A stretch of 8,968 nucleotides of DNA from Promethearchaeota archaeon (GTDB lineage Archaea > Asgardarchaeota > Lokiarchaeia > Sigynarchaeales > SOKP01). The position numbers and the translations under genes are program-made. The notes under the pieces are model-generated. The model made no database searches. It was given only the letters and a program-made list of their open reading frames with translations, and was not told the DNA's origin. The number at the start of each line of letters is the position of its first letter. Within the stretch, counting starts at the first letter, position 1. Below, piece after piece: positions 1-4,663 of this stretch. The stretch spans positions 1-8,968 of the forward strand of contig JAEOTW010000059.1 in the NCBI GenBank assembly GCA_016839655.1, written 5' to 3'.

Positions 1-62
1 AATGTCCTGTTTCACCGTTTCTTTATCCCAACTCTTATCCTAAGATTGAACTAATGATAATC

Positions 63-68
63 AGGTGA
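63..68 (+). promoter_or_regulatory. Shine-Dalgarno site for the DUF4760-like gene
   Basis: AGGTGA lies six bases before the GTG at 75. It matches the archaeal anti-Shine-Dalgarno core and decides the choice of this non-ATG start. Confidence 0.7.
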
Positions 69-74
69 ACTGAA

Positions 75-602
75 GTGGTTGACTTATTCGGATTGATAAA
101 CCTAGTTGACTTTTCAATCATATCAGCGGCTCTGGGCGTACTGGTTGGAGTCGTTAACTCAATATTCGCTAGCAGAAGGGCGGAAAAGCAGAGGCAGACT
201 GAGATCGAGACGAGGCAGGCACAGTTGTTCATGGACATCTACGGTCATTTTCGAGACCCAGAGTTTCAAACGGCCTATCAAGAGATTATGAATAAATGGG
301 AGTGGGAAGACTACGACGAATACGTTGAAAAATATTGTCAAGTTCACGATGTGGGCGTAAAGAAGTTCTTCTATCACAGGTTCTATAGTGGTGTCGCCAT
401 ACTAGTGGCTAAAGGGTTGATCGATACAGCTTTGATCGGCGAGCTTGTGGGAGGCAATGTATCTGTGGTTTGGGAAAAATTCAAGCCCATGATCGAAAGG
501 CGGAGAATCGATCTTAACCAACCTCTTCTTTGGAAGGATATCGAGTTTCTATACAACAAATTCAAACCTTTGAAACGCTATGAAATCTATGAACTTGAGT
601 AA
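75..602 (+). CDS. Membrane-anchored DUF4760-like hypothetical protein
   Basis: A 175-residue protein. A hydrophobic N-terminal stretch (about residues 13-32, rich in I, A, L, V, G) is followed by a charged linker with RRAEKQRQTEIETRQ (about 34-48) and then a helical soluble domain with many aromatic residues (FMDIYGHFRDPEF near 52-64). One membrane helix with a helical body resembles the DUF4760 group of bacterial and archaeal proteins, whose function is unknown; I assign this by overall pattern only. The start is a GTG at 75, chosen because AGGTGA lies at 63-68, six bases upstream. A T-rich tract follows the stop. Base composition is ordinary compared with the AT-rich genes further right. 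The gene stands alone and its role is not deducible from its neighbours. Confidence 0.82.
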   Translation: MVDLFGLINLVDFSIISAALGVLVGVVNSIFASRRAEKQRQTEIETRQAQLFMDIYGHFRDPEFQTAYQEIMNKWEWEDYDEYVEKYCQVHDVGVKKFFYHRFYSGVAILVAKGLIDTALIGELVGGNVSVVWEKFKPMIERRRIDLNQPLLWKDIEFLYNKFKPLKRYEIYELE

Positions 603-640
603 AAATCTTTTTCACCCCCCTATTTTTCTTATATTTCTAG
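603..640 (+). terminator. T-rich tract after the DUF4760-like gene
   Basis: Immediately after the stop at 602 there are several runs of four to five T (CTTTTTC, TATTTTTCTT, TATTTC) separated by a run of six C. Archaeal RNA polymerase terminates at T-tracts without needing a hairpin, so this is a plausible terminator. No strong stem is visible. Confidence 0.45.
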
Positions 641-960
641 AATCAGCATATGAGTGGTTTCAAGAATAAAGTAAGAGAGAGGATAAAAGGAAAGACGTCG
701 TCTCTGAGGAGCGTCCTGATGGCTTCCTCAACCTCTCGCCCTTGACTCCTCGACAGAATCATTCATAACGCATCGAAAAATATCGATATTTTATCAACTC
801 GATGAAGTGTTTTTATAAAAATGTTGAGTAAAATACGGCATTTTCCAACTATTTTTCAAGATTAGAGCTTAGAAGCGTTTAGAATCAACATTAGAGGATT
901 TAAAGGGGGTTTTTGTATAGATTGACGCTCAGAACCGCGTCTACCGTCCGCGAGGCGTGT
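641..960. other. Non-coding stretch with structured and AT-rich palindromic DNA
   Basis: I see no convincing gene here. Positions 674-737 can fold: GAGAGG near 674 can pair with CCTCTC near 731, enclosing a GAGGAGC / GCTTCCTC hairpin. Short open frames exist on both strands (31 codons on plus from 650; 39 codons on minus, 762 to 643), but neither has a ribosome site or recognisable product. Positions 771-831 form a cluster of AT-rich palindromes, listed separately. Positions 930-960 are GC-rich (CCGCGTCTACCGTCCGCGAG). Confidence 0.4.
771..831. repeat. Cluster of AT-rich palindromes
   Basis: AAAATATCGATATTTT at 777-792 is a perfect 16-bp palindrome, flanked by CATCGA (771-776) and TCGATG (799-804), which are complementary. 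A second perfect palindrome, TTTTTATAAAAA, lies at 810-821. TTTTATCAAC (789-798) pairs with GTTGAgTAAAA (823-833) with one extra base. Such dense dyads could be transcription-factor operators, a promoter core, or an easily unwound replication element. No gene starts close enough to decide between these. Confidence 0.55.
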
Positions 961-962
961 TT

Positions 963-987
963 CGTTGGCTATGCTGTTGTGAATAGT
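963..987 (+). repeat. 25-bp direct repeat, copy 1 (left of tautomerase gene)
   Basis: This begins CGTTGGCTAT and ends CTGTTGTGAATAGT, with G at the one variable position (973). The second copy, at 1317-1341, is identical except for T at that position. The two copies flank the tautomerase gene 354 bp apart. Confidence 0.85.
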
Positions 988-1016
988 AAGTCTATTTGTC
1001 CTTACTGCGCGCGCAA

Positions 1017-1025
1017 TTTTTATTT
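1017..1025 (+). promoter_or_regulatory. Possible TATA box of the tautomerase gene
   Basis: TTTTTATTT is centred about 37 bases before the ATG at 1059, with no Shine-Dalgarno motif between, as expected for a transcript with a very short leader. It directly follows the GCGCGCAAT half-site at 1009-1017. Confidence 0.35.
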
Positions 1026-1058
1026 GTTTCAGAAAATAACCATTATTTGGTGTATATC

Positions 1059-1232
1059 ATGCCTCTTATAGAAATTACATTGAGGAGCGGCAAAATAACC
1101 AAAGAACAACAGCAACAAATTGCAGAAGCAGTCCAGAAGACGCTTGTTAAGGAGTTAGAGGAGATAATAGGTAGAACTCCTAGGTGTGTTGTTATTGTAA
1201 GAGAAGCCTCTCTTATGGAGCTTTATGAATAG
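1059..1232 (+). CDS. 4-oxalocrotonate tautomerase-like small protein
   Basis: A 57-residue protein beginning MPLIEITLRSGKI. Proline directly after the initiator Met is the general base of the 4-oxalocrotonate tautomerase family, exposed when Met is removed. PLIEITLRSGKI fits the first beta strand, the Q-rich EQQQQIAEAV helix follows (about 17-26), and TPRCVVIVREA (40-50) fits the second strand. Family members are about 60-70 residues and assemble into hexamers that interconvert enol and keto acids; the true substrate here is unknown. A longer TTG frame from 996 exists, but the ATG at 1059 is the right start because only it exposes the catalytic proline. The C-terminus (LMELYE) is a few residues shorter than the classical enzyme. 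A TATA-like TTTTTATTT lies about 37 bases upstream and there is no clear ribosome site. The gene sits alone between repeats. Confidence 0.85.
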   Translation: MPLIEITLRSGKITKEQQQQIAEAVQKTLVKELEEIIGRTPRCVVIVREASLMELYE

Positions 1233-1401
1233 TGAGACTAAGCGTACTTGCTCTCTATTTCCTTTATTTTTTCTTGCATTATTGCGCGCGTGACTTTCCC
1301 GTGTGCGTCGTTTTCTCGTTGGCTATTCTGTTGTGAATAGTCCTCTCTCTGTGTCTGCTCGCCCGCGGCGCAAATAGATCAATAACCTATATCCTTAACC
1401 A
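1233..1401. other. Intergenic stretch right of the tautomerase gene
   Basis: This holds the half-site ATTGCGCGC at 1281-1289, the second direct-repeat copy, and a GC-rich patch (GCCCGCGGCGC near 1361). The minus strand is open without a start from 1378 down to a stop at 1238-1240. It would encode a very hydrophilic tail ending in MQEKIKEIESKYA, possibly a gene remnant. There is no firm gene. Confidence 0.4.
1317..1341 (+). repeat. 25-bp direct repeat, copy 2 (right of tautomerase gene)
   Basis: This is the second copy of the repeat at 963-987, same orientation, with one substitution (T for G at 1327). Outside the repeat the two copies diverge quickly, although both are preceded by GT-rich sequence. 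Confidence 0.85.
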
Positions 1402-1432
1402 CGAAGGGTTCGAAGGGTACGAAGGGTACTAG
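1402..1432. repeat. Left CGAAGGG triple repeat (inverted copy at 8647-8677)
   Basis: Three head-to-tail 9-bp units, CGAAGGGTT, CGAAGGGTA and CGAAGGGTA, are followed by CTAG. The reverse complement recurs at 8647-8677 with only two differences in 31 bp (the second and third units have exchanged their A/T variants). The spacing of 9 bp is close to one helical turn, as in iterons or tandem protein-binding sites. Function unknown. Confidence 0.85.
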
Positions 1433-1470
1433 AGAAAATATTTAGTCAGTTTTTATCATTAAACGGCGTG

Positions 1471-1489
1471 CCCAAAAAAAAAATGGGGA
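1471..1489 (-). terminator. T-tract terminator of the acidic 80-residue gene
   Basis: On the minus strand, just downstream of the stop at 1510, CCCCA is followed by ten T and then GGGC. The long T-tract is the classic archaeal termination signal, and the flanking CCCA/TGGG can form a small stem. Confidence 0.6.
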
Positions 1490-1509
1490 GAAGAATAAAG
1501 TCCTCTTTT

Positions 1510-1752
1510 CTATTCAGGTTGTTGTCTAGTGTAGGCTCTCAGCGACTCGTAGTCCCCCAATTCTATTTCATCAAAGATGCCGACCAGCTCACCATCTTGG
1601 TAGTATAGAATTATTGAGAGTTGCCCCGTCAGGAGCTTGTAGTATGAATCGGATTCACCTTCGTAGGATTCTTTGATCATATCTTGTAACTTGTCGTGGA
1701 ACTCATCTTCGACGACTTTCTTAGCCTTGGGCCATTGCTTCTTCTTATCCAT
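1510..1752 (-). CDS. Small acidic hypothetical protein
   Basis: An 80-residue protein I do not recognise. A basic N-terminus (MDKKKQWPKAKK) leads into a helical acidic body (VVEDEFHDKLQDMIKESYEG, 13-32). LSIILYYQDGELVGIFDEIEL (about 45-65) reads as a beta hairpin with an acidic turn. No cysteines, signal peptide or membrane segment are seen. The ATG at 1752 is preceded by a full GGAGGTGA only four bases upstream, the strongest ribosome site in the window, so the gene is probably well translated. It is convergent with the repeat-rich region and followed by a ten-T tract. Size, charge and strong ribosome site suggest a small viral or proviral accessory protein, but that is inference. Confidence 0.75.
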   Translation of the reverse strand: MDKKKQWPKAKKVVEDEFHDKLQDMIKESYEGESDSYYKLLTGQLSIILYYQDGELVGIFDEIELGDYESLRAYTRQQPE

Positions 1753-1756
1753 CCTG

Positions 1757-1764
1757 TCACCTCC
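1757..1764 (-). promoter_or_regulatory. Strong Shine-Dalgarno site GGAGGTGA
   Basis: The minus strand reads GGAGGTGA four bases before the ATG at 1752. It is fully complementary to the archaeal 16S 3' end and supports both the start and an archaeal host. Confidence 0.8.
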
Positions 1765-1824
1765 TTACGTTTCTGTAGATGCACACACGGGATGGACTAC
1801 TCGCCGAATTTGCTGGAAAATTCA

Positions 1825-1852
1825 TTTAACGTGCGTGCAAAATGGCGTTAAA
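1825..1852. repeat. Inverted repeat TTTAACG / CGTTAAA, possible operator
   Basis: TTTAACG at 1825-1831 and CGTTAAA at 1846-1852 are perfect complements with a 14-bp spacer. The pair lies 70-100 bases upstream of the minus-strand gene starting at 1752, next to AT-rich sequence that could hold its promoter, so a regulator site is plausible. Confidence 0.4.
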
Positions 1853-1981
1853 ATATCAAAACAAGAAAATATCTCAACACATTGTTTGCACAGCAGGCTA
1901 ACTAATATGAGGGTCATTAATTAGCTTTGTTTTGCCCCATTATTGTAAACTTTCACGATACGTGTAAAGATGATTTCAAAA

Positions 1982-2018
1982 GCGCGCGCGCGCATTTACC
2001 TATGCCCCCCCCGCGCGC
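1982..2018. repeat. Simple-sequence GC tract: (GC)6, C8 and CGCGCGC
   Basis: A perfect alternating GC run (1982-1993) is followed by TTACCTATG, eight C and CGCGCGC (2012-2018). Alternating CG of this length can adopt Z-form DNA, and the C run is slippage-prone. The tract covers the exact point where the thermonuclease-like gene ends early. Confidence 0.7.
1996..2010 (+). repeat. Direct repeat TTACCTATGCCCCCC, left copy
   Basis: A copy with one mismatch (TTACCTACGCCCCCC) lies at 6694-6708 in the same orientation. Between them sit the truncated nuclease, both AT-rich cargo blocks and the zinc ribbon. Part of the match is a C run, so chance similarity is possible. Confidence 0.5.
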
Positions 2019-2347
2019 AGGCATACAAGTCTCGATCCAGAGCCACCATAATCATACCTGTTAATGTCATCAATATCGAGATAGACTCTTTTTCCATCAA
2101 TAAACTGTCTTAAAATCTCAGTGGCCTCATAGTAGCCGAACTCATCTCTTTCAGGACAGTCTACATCAGCCAGCCTGATCCAGTCACCAGCAGAGGTCTG
2201 GAAAGTGTCTCCGTCCTGAATGTGAGACACATAAGTTATCTCCTCAAATTGAGGTGCGGAAGATTGAGTAAACACATAGTAAACCGAAAAGGAGACCGTT
2301 AAGAAAATTAAAGTCGAGAAAACGCCTTTAAGAACTATTTGCCTCAT
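2000..2347 (-). pseudogene. C-terminally truncated staphylococcal-nuclease-like protein
   Basis: The 115-residue frame starts with a signal or membrane anchor (VFSTLIFLTVSFSVYYVF, about 9-26) followed by the N-terminal half of an SNase/thermonuclease domain. DGDT (45-48) and IRLADVDCPE (57-66) carry the calcium-binding Asp residues, catalytic Arg58 and Glu66; the usual Thr after the Asp is Cys. EATEILRQFIDGKRVYLDID (74-93) matches the family, and RLVCL (106-110) supplies the second catalytic Arg in a disturbed context (GGSGS instead of a D-YG motif). The family's C-terminal strand and helices are missing: the frame stops at once in the CG/C-run tract. The other frames I checked do not restore them. 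An active enzyme would be a secreted or membrane-bound nuclease; this copy is probably a remnant. Calling it a pseudogene is inference. Confidence 0.7.
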
Positions 2348-2362
2348 CAGATTAGAATTATC

Positions 2363-2378
2363 CTAACCGTTGTATAAA
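2363..2378 (-). promoter_or_regulatory. Promoter of the thermonuclease-like gene with adjacent dyad
   Basis: On the minus strand TTTATAC lies at 2372-2378, centred 28 bases before the ATG at 2347, with no ribosome site: a leaderless archaeal promoter. Directly downstream CTAACCG (2363-2369, plus strand) has a perfect inverted partner CGGTTAG at 2454-2460, which could be part of an operator. Confidence 0.5.
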
Positions 2379-2513
2379 GGCAAGTGCGCGGGTAATCGCG
2401 GAAAGCAACCGACTAAAAATTTAGATTGCGCTAAACGCGCCAAATTAATACAGCGGTTAGAAGTTTGATTAAAGTCCCATAAATAATCGCCATTCAGGGA
2501 CTAAACCATGCAC

Positions 2514-2627
2514 TCAATACGACATAACAATTCGTAAAAATCGTTTATCAAGTGACATCATATTAGCTCTAATAGAATGTACTGTTATCAAATACTCGTC
2601 AGCGAGCCAATCAACAAACGTGTGCAT
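2514..2627 (-). CDS. Possible small gene or gene remnant (37 residues)
   Basis: An ATG at 2627 opens a 37-residue frame beginning MHTFVDWLADEYLITVHSIR and ending KRFLRIVMSY. The frame stays open a further eight codons upstream to a TAA. It has a mixed hydrophobic and charged pattern that looks protein-like and moderate base composition like the other minus-strand genes. No ribosome site is visible. It lies colinear between the zinc ribbon and the nuclease remnant, so it may be the tail of a deleted backbone gene. I do not recognise the family. Confidence 0.3.
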   Translation of the reverse strand: MHTFVDWLADEYLITVHSIRANMMSLDKRFLRIVMSY

Positions 2628-2670
2628 TTTTACTGGACTCTCTAATACATATTAATCCCTTTCTTGGGAA

Positions 2671-2694
2671 TGTTTTTATTAGTGAATATTTAAA
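2671..2694 (+). promoter_or_regulatory. AT-rich promoter region of cargo block 1
   Basis: TTTTTATT at 2673-2680 is about 27 bases before the ATG at 2705, a good distance for a leaderless archaeal TATA box. A second AT-rich element, TATTTAAA (2687-2694), is too close for that role. No Shine-Dalgarno motif precedes the start. Confidence 0.4.
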
Positions 2695-2704
2695 CTTGTA
2701 ATTG

Positions 2705-3601
2705 ATGTACAGATCAGATTTCCTTGTTCTTTACGATGAATCCCTTCAAAGGATTATCGGAATACCATATTTTTTAGTACATAAAGAAGAAACACTTGAT
2801 TTTGTAGAACTTAAAAATAAAATAGAAGGACAAGTAATTGAAGATACAGTAGATATAAATATGGAATACGAAGAACTAGATGAAGTAATAGTACCTGATG
2901 TATTTGTTGAAAATAATAAATTGATATTATTAAATTCTATTGATGACATCCACATTCAGTCAGATACATTATTTGGTAGAATTATTGTAGATCACATTTC
3001 TCGTGTTTTATATAGAAAAAATAACATATTGATTGTACAAACAAGTTCACATAGATTTCAAATTATTAAGGATGATATTTCAGGTTCCTATTTTTTGATT
3101 ATTTATTCTCCACGAGGTAAATATAAAAAAATATTAAAGATATTAGGTAATATGTTTTATAATGCTGGAATTGTTGTAGTTCCGTCAATATTAGACGCCA
3201 GAAGGATAGACGAAATATATAAAGATTTAACAGGTGATTTACTTGATACGACTCTTGAAAATTTTCCATCATCTAAAATAAGTAAGAAAAGGATTTTTGG
3301 TAAAGGGTTTCAAGATGATGTTGATTATTTAAGAGATTCTAAGGCTGGTTCTGTATATCAACATAGATTTGCTTATTATGAAAAATATGATGATAATAAT
3401 ATTGTAGTATCAATCTCTGGTGATGGTTTATTAAGATTTTTTAATAACATTAGCTATAAATATTTTATTAATTTTATGAGAAAATATGTTCTCCATAGAT
3501 TAAGAAAGTTAGAGAAAGGGCCATTTTTGATTCCTTTAGAGAGTTTTATATTGTCAAGTCTTGAAGATGATGAAGAAATTGAAAAAATTATATCAGAATA
3601 G
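2705..3601 (+). CDS. Hypothetical protein, first gene of AT-rich cargo block 1
   Basis: A 298-residue protein I do not recognise. The N-terminus (MYRSDFLVLYDESLQRIIGI) is followed by a strongly acidic segment (about 28-65, rich in E and D). Alternating hydrophobic stretches such as NNILIVQTSSHRFQII and SGSYFLIIYSPRGKYKKIL suggest a beta-rich middle. The C-terminal third is helical and basic, ending in an acidic tail (EDDEEIEKIISE). No membrane segment, nucleotide-binding loop or cysteine cluster is seen. ATG at 2705 is preferred over the in-frame TTG at 2702. Codon choice is very AT-rich (AGA, ATA, TTA), unlike the minus-strand genes around it, which suggests horizontal acquisition. The next gene starts 19 bases later behind its own ribosome site, so the two are probably one operon and may act together. 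Confidence 0.8.
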   Translation: MYRSDFLVLYDESLQRIIGIPYFLVHKEETLDFVELKNKIEGQVIEDTVDINMEYEELDEVIVPDVFVENNKLILLNSIDDIHIQSDTLFGRIIVDHISRVLYRKNNILIVQTSSHRFQIIKDDISGSYFLIIYSPRGKYKKILKILGNMFYNAGIVVVPSILDARRIDEIYKDLTGDLLDTTLENFPSSKISKKRIFGKGFQDDVDYLRDSKAGSVYQHRFAYYEKYDDNNIVVSISGDGLLRFFNNISYKYFINFMRKYVLHRLRKLEKGPFLIPLESFILSSLEDDEEIEKIISE

Positions 3602-3609
3602 TAATATGA

Positions 3610-3614
3610 GAGGT
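3610..3614 (+). promoter_or_regulatory. Ribosome site deciding the GTG start at 3621
   Basis: GAGGT lies six bases before GTG at 3621, in the 19-base gap after the preceding stop. It supports a non-ATG start and translation within an operon. Confidence 0.55.
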
Positions 3615-3620
3615 TAGATT

Positions 3621-4418
3621 GTGTCTTTTAACATAACTTTTATTTGGGGTTCTATTTTTACGTTATTATCTATAATATTTATTAAATTCATTAAATGGAT
3701 AGCTGAAAAATTTTATAATCGAATAATATTTAGTGTTTTAGATAATATTTGGGATTTAATAGAACGAAAAATTAAAATATTTTTATCTAGGGAGAGAACT
3801 ATAAAATTGGAGTTATTATTTAGTTTATCATATTTTGAAGATAATGTTGATAATGTAAAACATAATATCATTAAAAGTTTTCAAGAAATACCAAAAAAAT
3901 TTGATAAGAAAATACTTATATCTGATGGAACATGGTCTAATGATAATACATTAACAAAACAAAACGTTTCATATGAAGGAATCAAATATGAGTATGAAAT
4001 CCAAATAAAAACACTATTAAATTCTAATAATGTTATGTTAGAAAAAGAAGAAAATATGCTGTTGAAATCAGATAGTCTACTAACTAAAATAATTTATGAT
4101 ACAAAATATAAATATCTTGATGATTCATTAAATACACTAAGTGCTAATATTACTATCGTAAAAGAAATATTCAACTATTATTTAGATGTCAGAAACTATG
4201 GTAAAGGAAATTTAATAATATCTCCCATAAATCCAAAATTTAAAATAGATAATTTCATTAAACCAAGCAAAGGTAAAATTGGTATAAATTTGGAGATGGG
4301 TACAAATATTGTTATTAATTTATATGAAGATAAAGCAGAAATAATATTTCCTAATCTTCTAATTGATCACACTGTTATGCAATATCTTAATGAAATTATT
4401 CTATACTACTATCTGTAA
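3621..4418 (+). CDS. Membrane-anchored hypothetical protein, second gene of cargo block 1
   Basis: A 265-residue protein. Residues 3-27 (rich in I, F, L, W) form one strong N-terminal membrane helix, followed by an aromatic and basic amphipathic segment (KWIAEKFYNRIIFSVLDNIW) that may lie along the membrane. The rest looks soluble and mixed: KLELLFSLSYFEDNVDNVKH near 60-80, a central region with the acidic stretch LEKEENMLLKSDSLL, and beta-like strands near the C-terminus (GKIGINLEMGTNIVINLYEDKAEIIFP). I recognise no family. The GTG start is supported by GAGGT six bases upstream. With the preceding gene it forms a two-gene, AT-rich, plus-strand unit. A membrane partner beside a soluble partner recalls abortive-infection pairs in which the membrane protein is the effector, but nothing in the sequence proves this. 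Confidence 0.78.
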   Translation: MSFNITFIWGSIFTLLSIIFIKFIKWIAEKFYNRIIFSVLDNIWDLIERKIKIFLSRERTIKLELLFSLSYFEDNVDNVKHNIIKSFQEIPKKFDKKILISDGTWSNDNTLTKQNVSYEGIKYEYEIQIKTLLNSNNVMLEKEENMLLKSDSLLTKIIYDTKYKYLDDSLNTLSANITIVKEIFNYYLDVRNYGKGNLIISPINPKFKIDNFIKPSKGKIGINLEMGTNIVINLYEDKAEIIFPNLLIDHTVMQYLNEIILYYYL

Positions 4419-4455
4419 TCATCTAGATAATAATTAAATGATCTGAATACTTTCG

Positions 4456-4596
4456 TCATAACTTAACACCGCACTTAGGGCACTTAGAAGGTGGATTCAA
4501 CCTTGAGTGGGGTCTTCTAGAATTCCAGATGTATCCACAATCTGAATACCTGAAGGTTTTCCAGAGACCTTTCACCACCTTTTGGGCTAACTTCAT
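4456..4596 (-). CDS. Small zinc-ribbon-like protein with one metal ligand missing
   Basis: A 46-residue protein starting MKLAQKVVKGLWKTF. RYSDCGYIWNSRRP (16-29) followed by PPSKCPKCGVKL at the C-terminus is the archaeal zinc-ribbon pattern CxxCGYxW...R...P..CPxCG. The second pair, Cys39 and Cys42, is intact. The first pair has only Cys20, because position 17 is Tyr (TAT) where Cys (TGT) is expected, one base change away. Zinc binding may therefore be weakened or the gene decaying. The ATG at 4596 directly follows an in-frame stop. No ribosome site is present, but the palindromic AT box AAATATTT lies 34 bases upstream. GC content is clearly higher than in the flanking plus-strand genes and the strand matches the proviral backbone, so this looks like an original gene stranded between two inserted AT-rich blocks. 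Confidence 0.68.
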   Translation of the reverse strand: MKLAQKVVKGLWKTFRYSDCGYIWNSRRPHSRLNPPSKCPKCGVKL

Positions 4597-4626
4597 TTAC
4601 ACGCGCCGCGTGGGTAAAAAGTCGAT

Positions 4627-4634
4627 AAATATTT
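4627..4634. promoter_or_regulatory. Palindromic TATA-like box between zinc ribbon and ATPase
   Basis: AAATATTT is symmetric and almost equidistant from the ATG of the ATPase (4664, 33 bases) and the ATG of the zinc ribbon (4596, 34 bases). Neither gene has a ribosome site, so a shared bidirectional promoter giving two short-leader transcripts is plausible. Confidence 0.45.
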
Positions 4635-4663
4635 CTGTATCTTTCAAGATTCATACATATGAT

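Larger units (their letters stand above)
2348..2704. other. Intergenic stretch between nuclease remnant and cargo block 1
   Basis: This contains the nuclease promoter, the CTAACCG/CGGTTAG inverted repeat, an AGTCCC/GGGACT inverted repeat (2473-2478 and 2497-2502, 18-bp spacer), a 37-residue minus-strand open frame (2514-2627) and the AT-rich promoter of the gene starting at 2705. GC content falls sharply from about 2640 onward, marking the left edge of the AT-rich cargo. Confidence 0.5.

Noticed and set aside
996..1058. TTG-initiated extension of the tautomerase
   Set aside because: The catalytic proline must follow the initiator Met, which only the ATG at 1059 allows. The extension also runs through GCGCGC repeat DNA.
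1402..1432. CRISPR array or tRNA T-loop suggested by GGGTTCGAAGGG
   Set aside because: The repeats are 9-bp units with no spacers, so it is not a CRISPR array. The TTCGA motif has no pairing T-stem or acceptor around it, so it is not a tRNA.
1673..1924. 83-residue plus-strand frame
   Set aside because: It is antisense to the well-supported acidic gene with its GGAGGTGA site and then runs into intergenic AT-rich DNA. The composition is not protein-like.
2702..2704. TTG start for the first cargo gene
   Set aside because: The ATG immediately following (2705) is in frame and is the stronger start. There is no ribosome site favouring the TTG.
4529..4663. N-terminal extension of the ATPase from the ATG at 4529
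   Set aside because: It is antisense to the zinc-ribbon gene and shares its higher GC content. The conserved ATPase strand (MFISKIGVTNFKSF) begins at the ATG at 4664.
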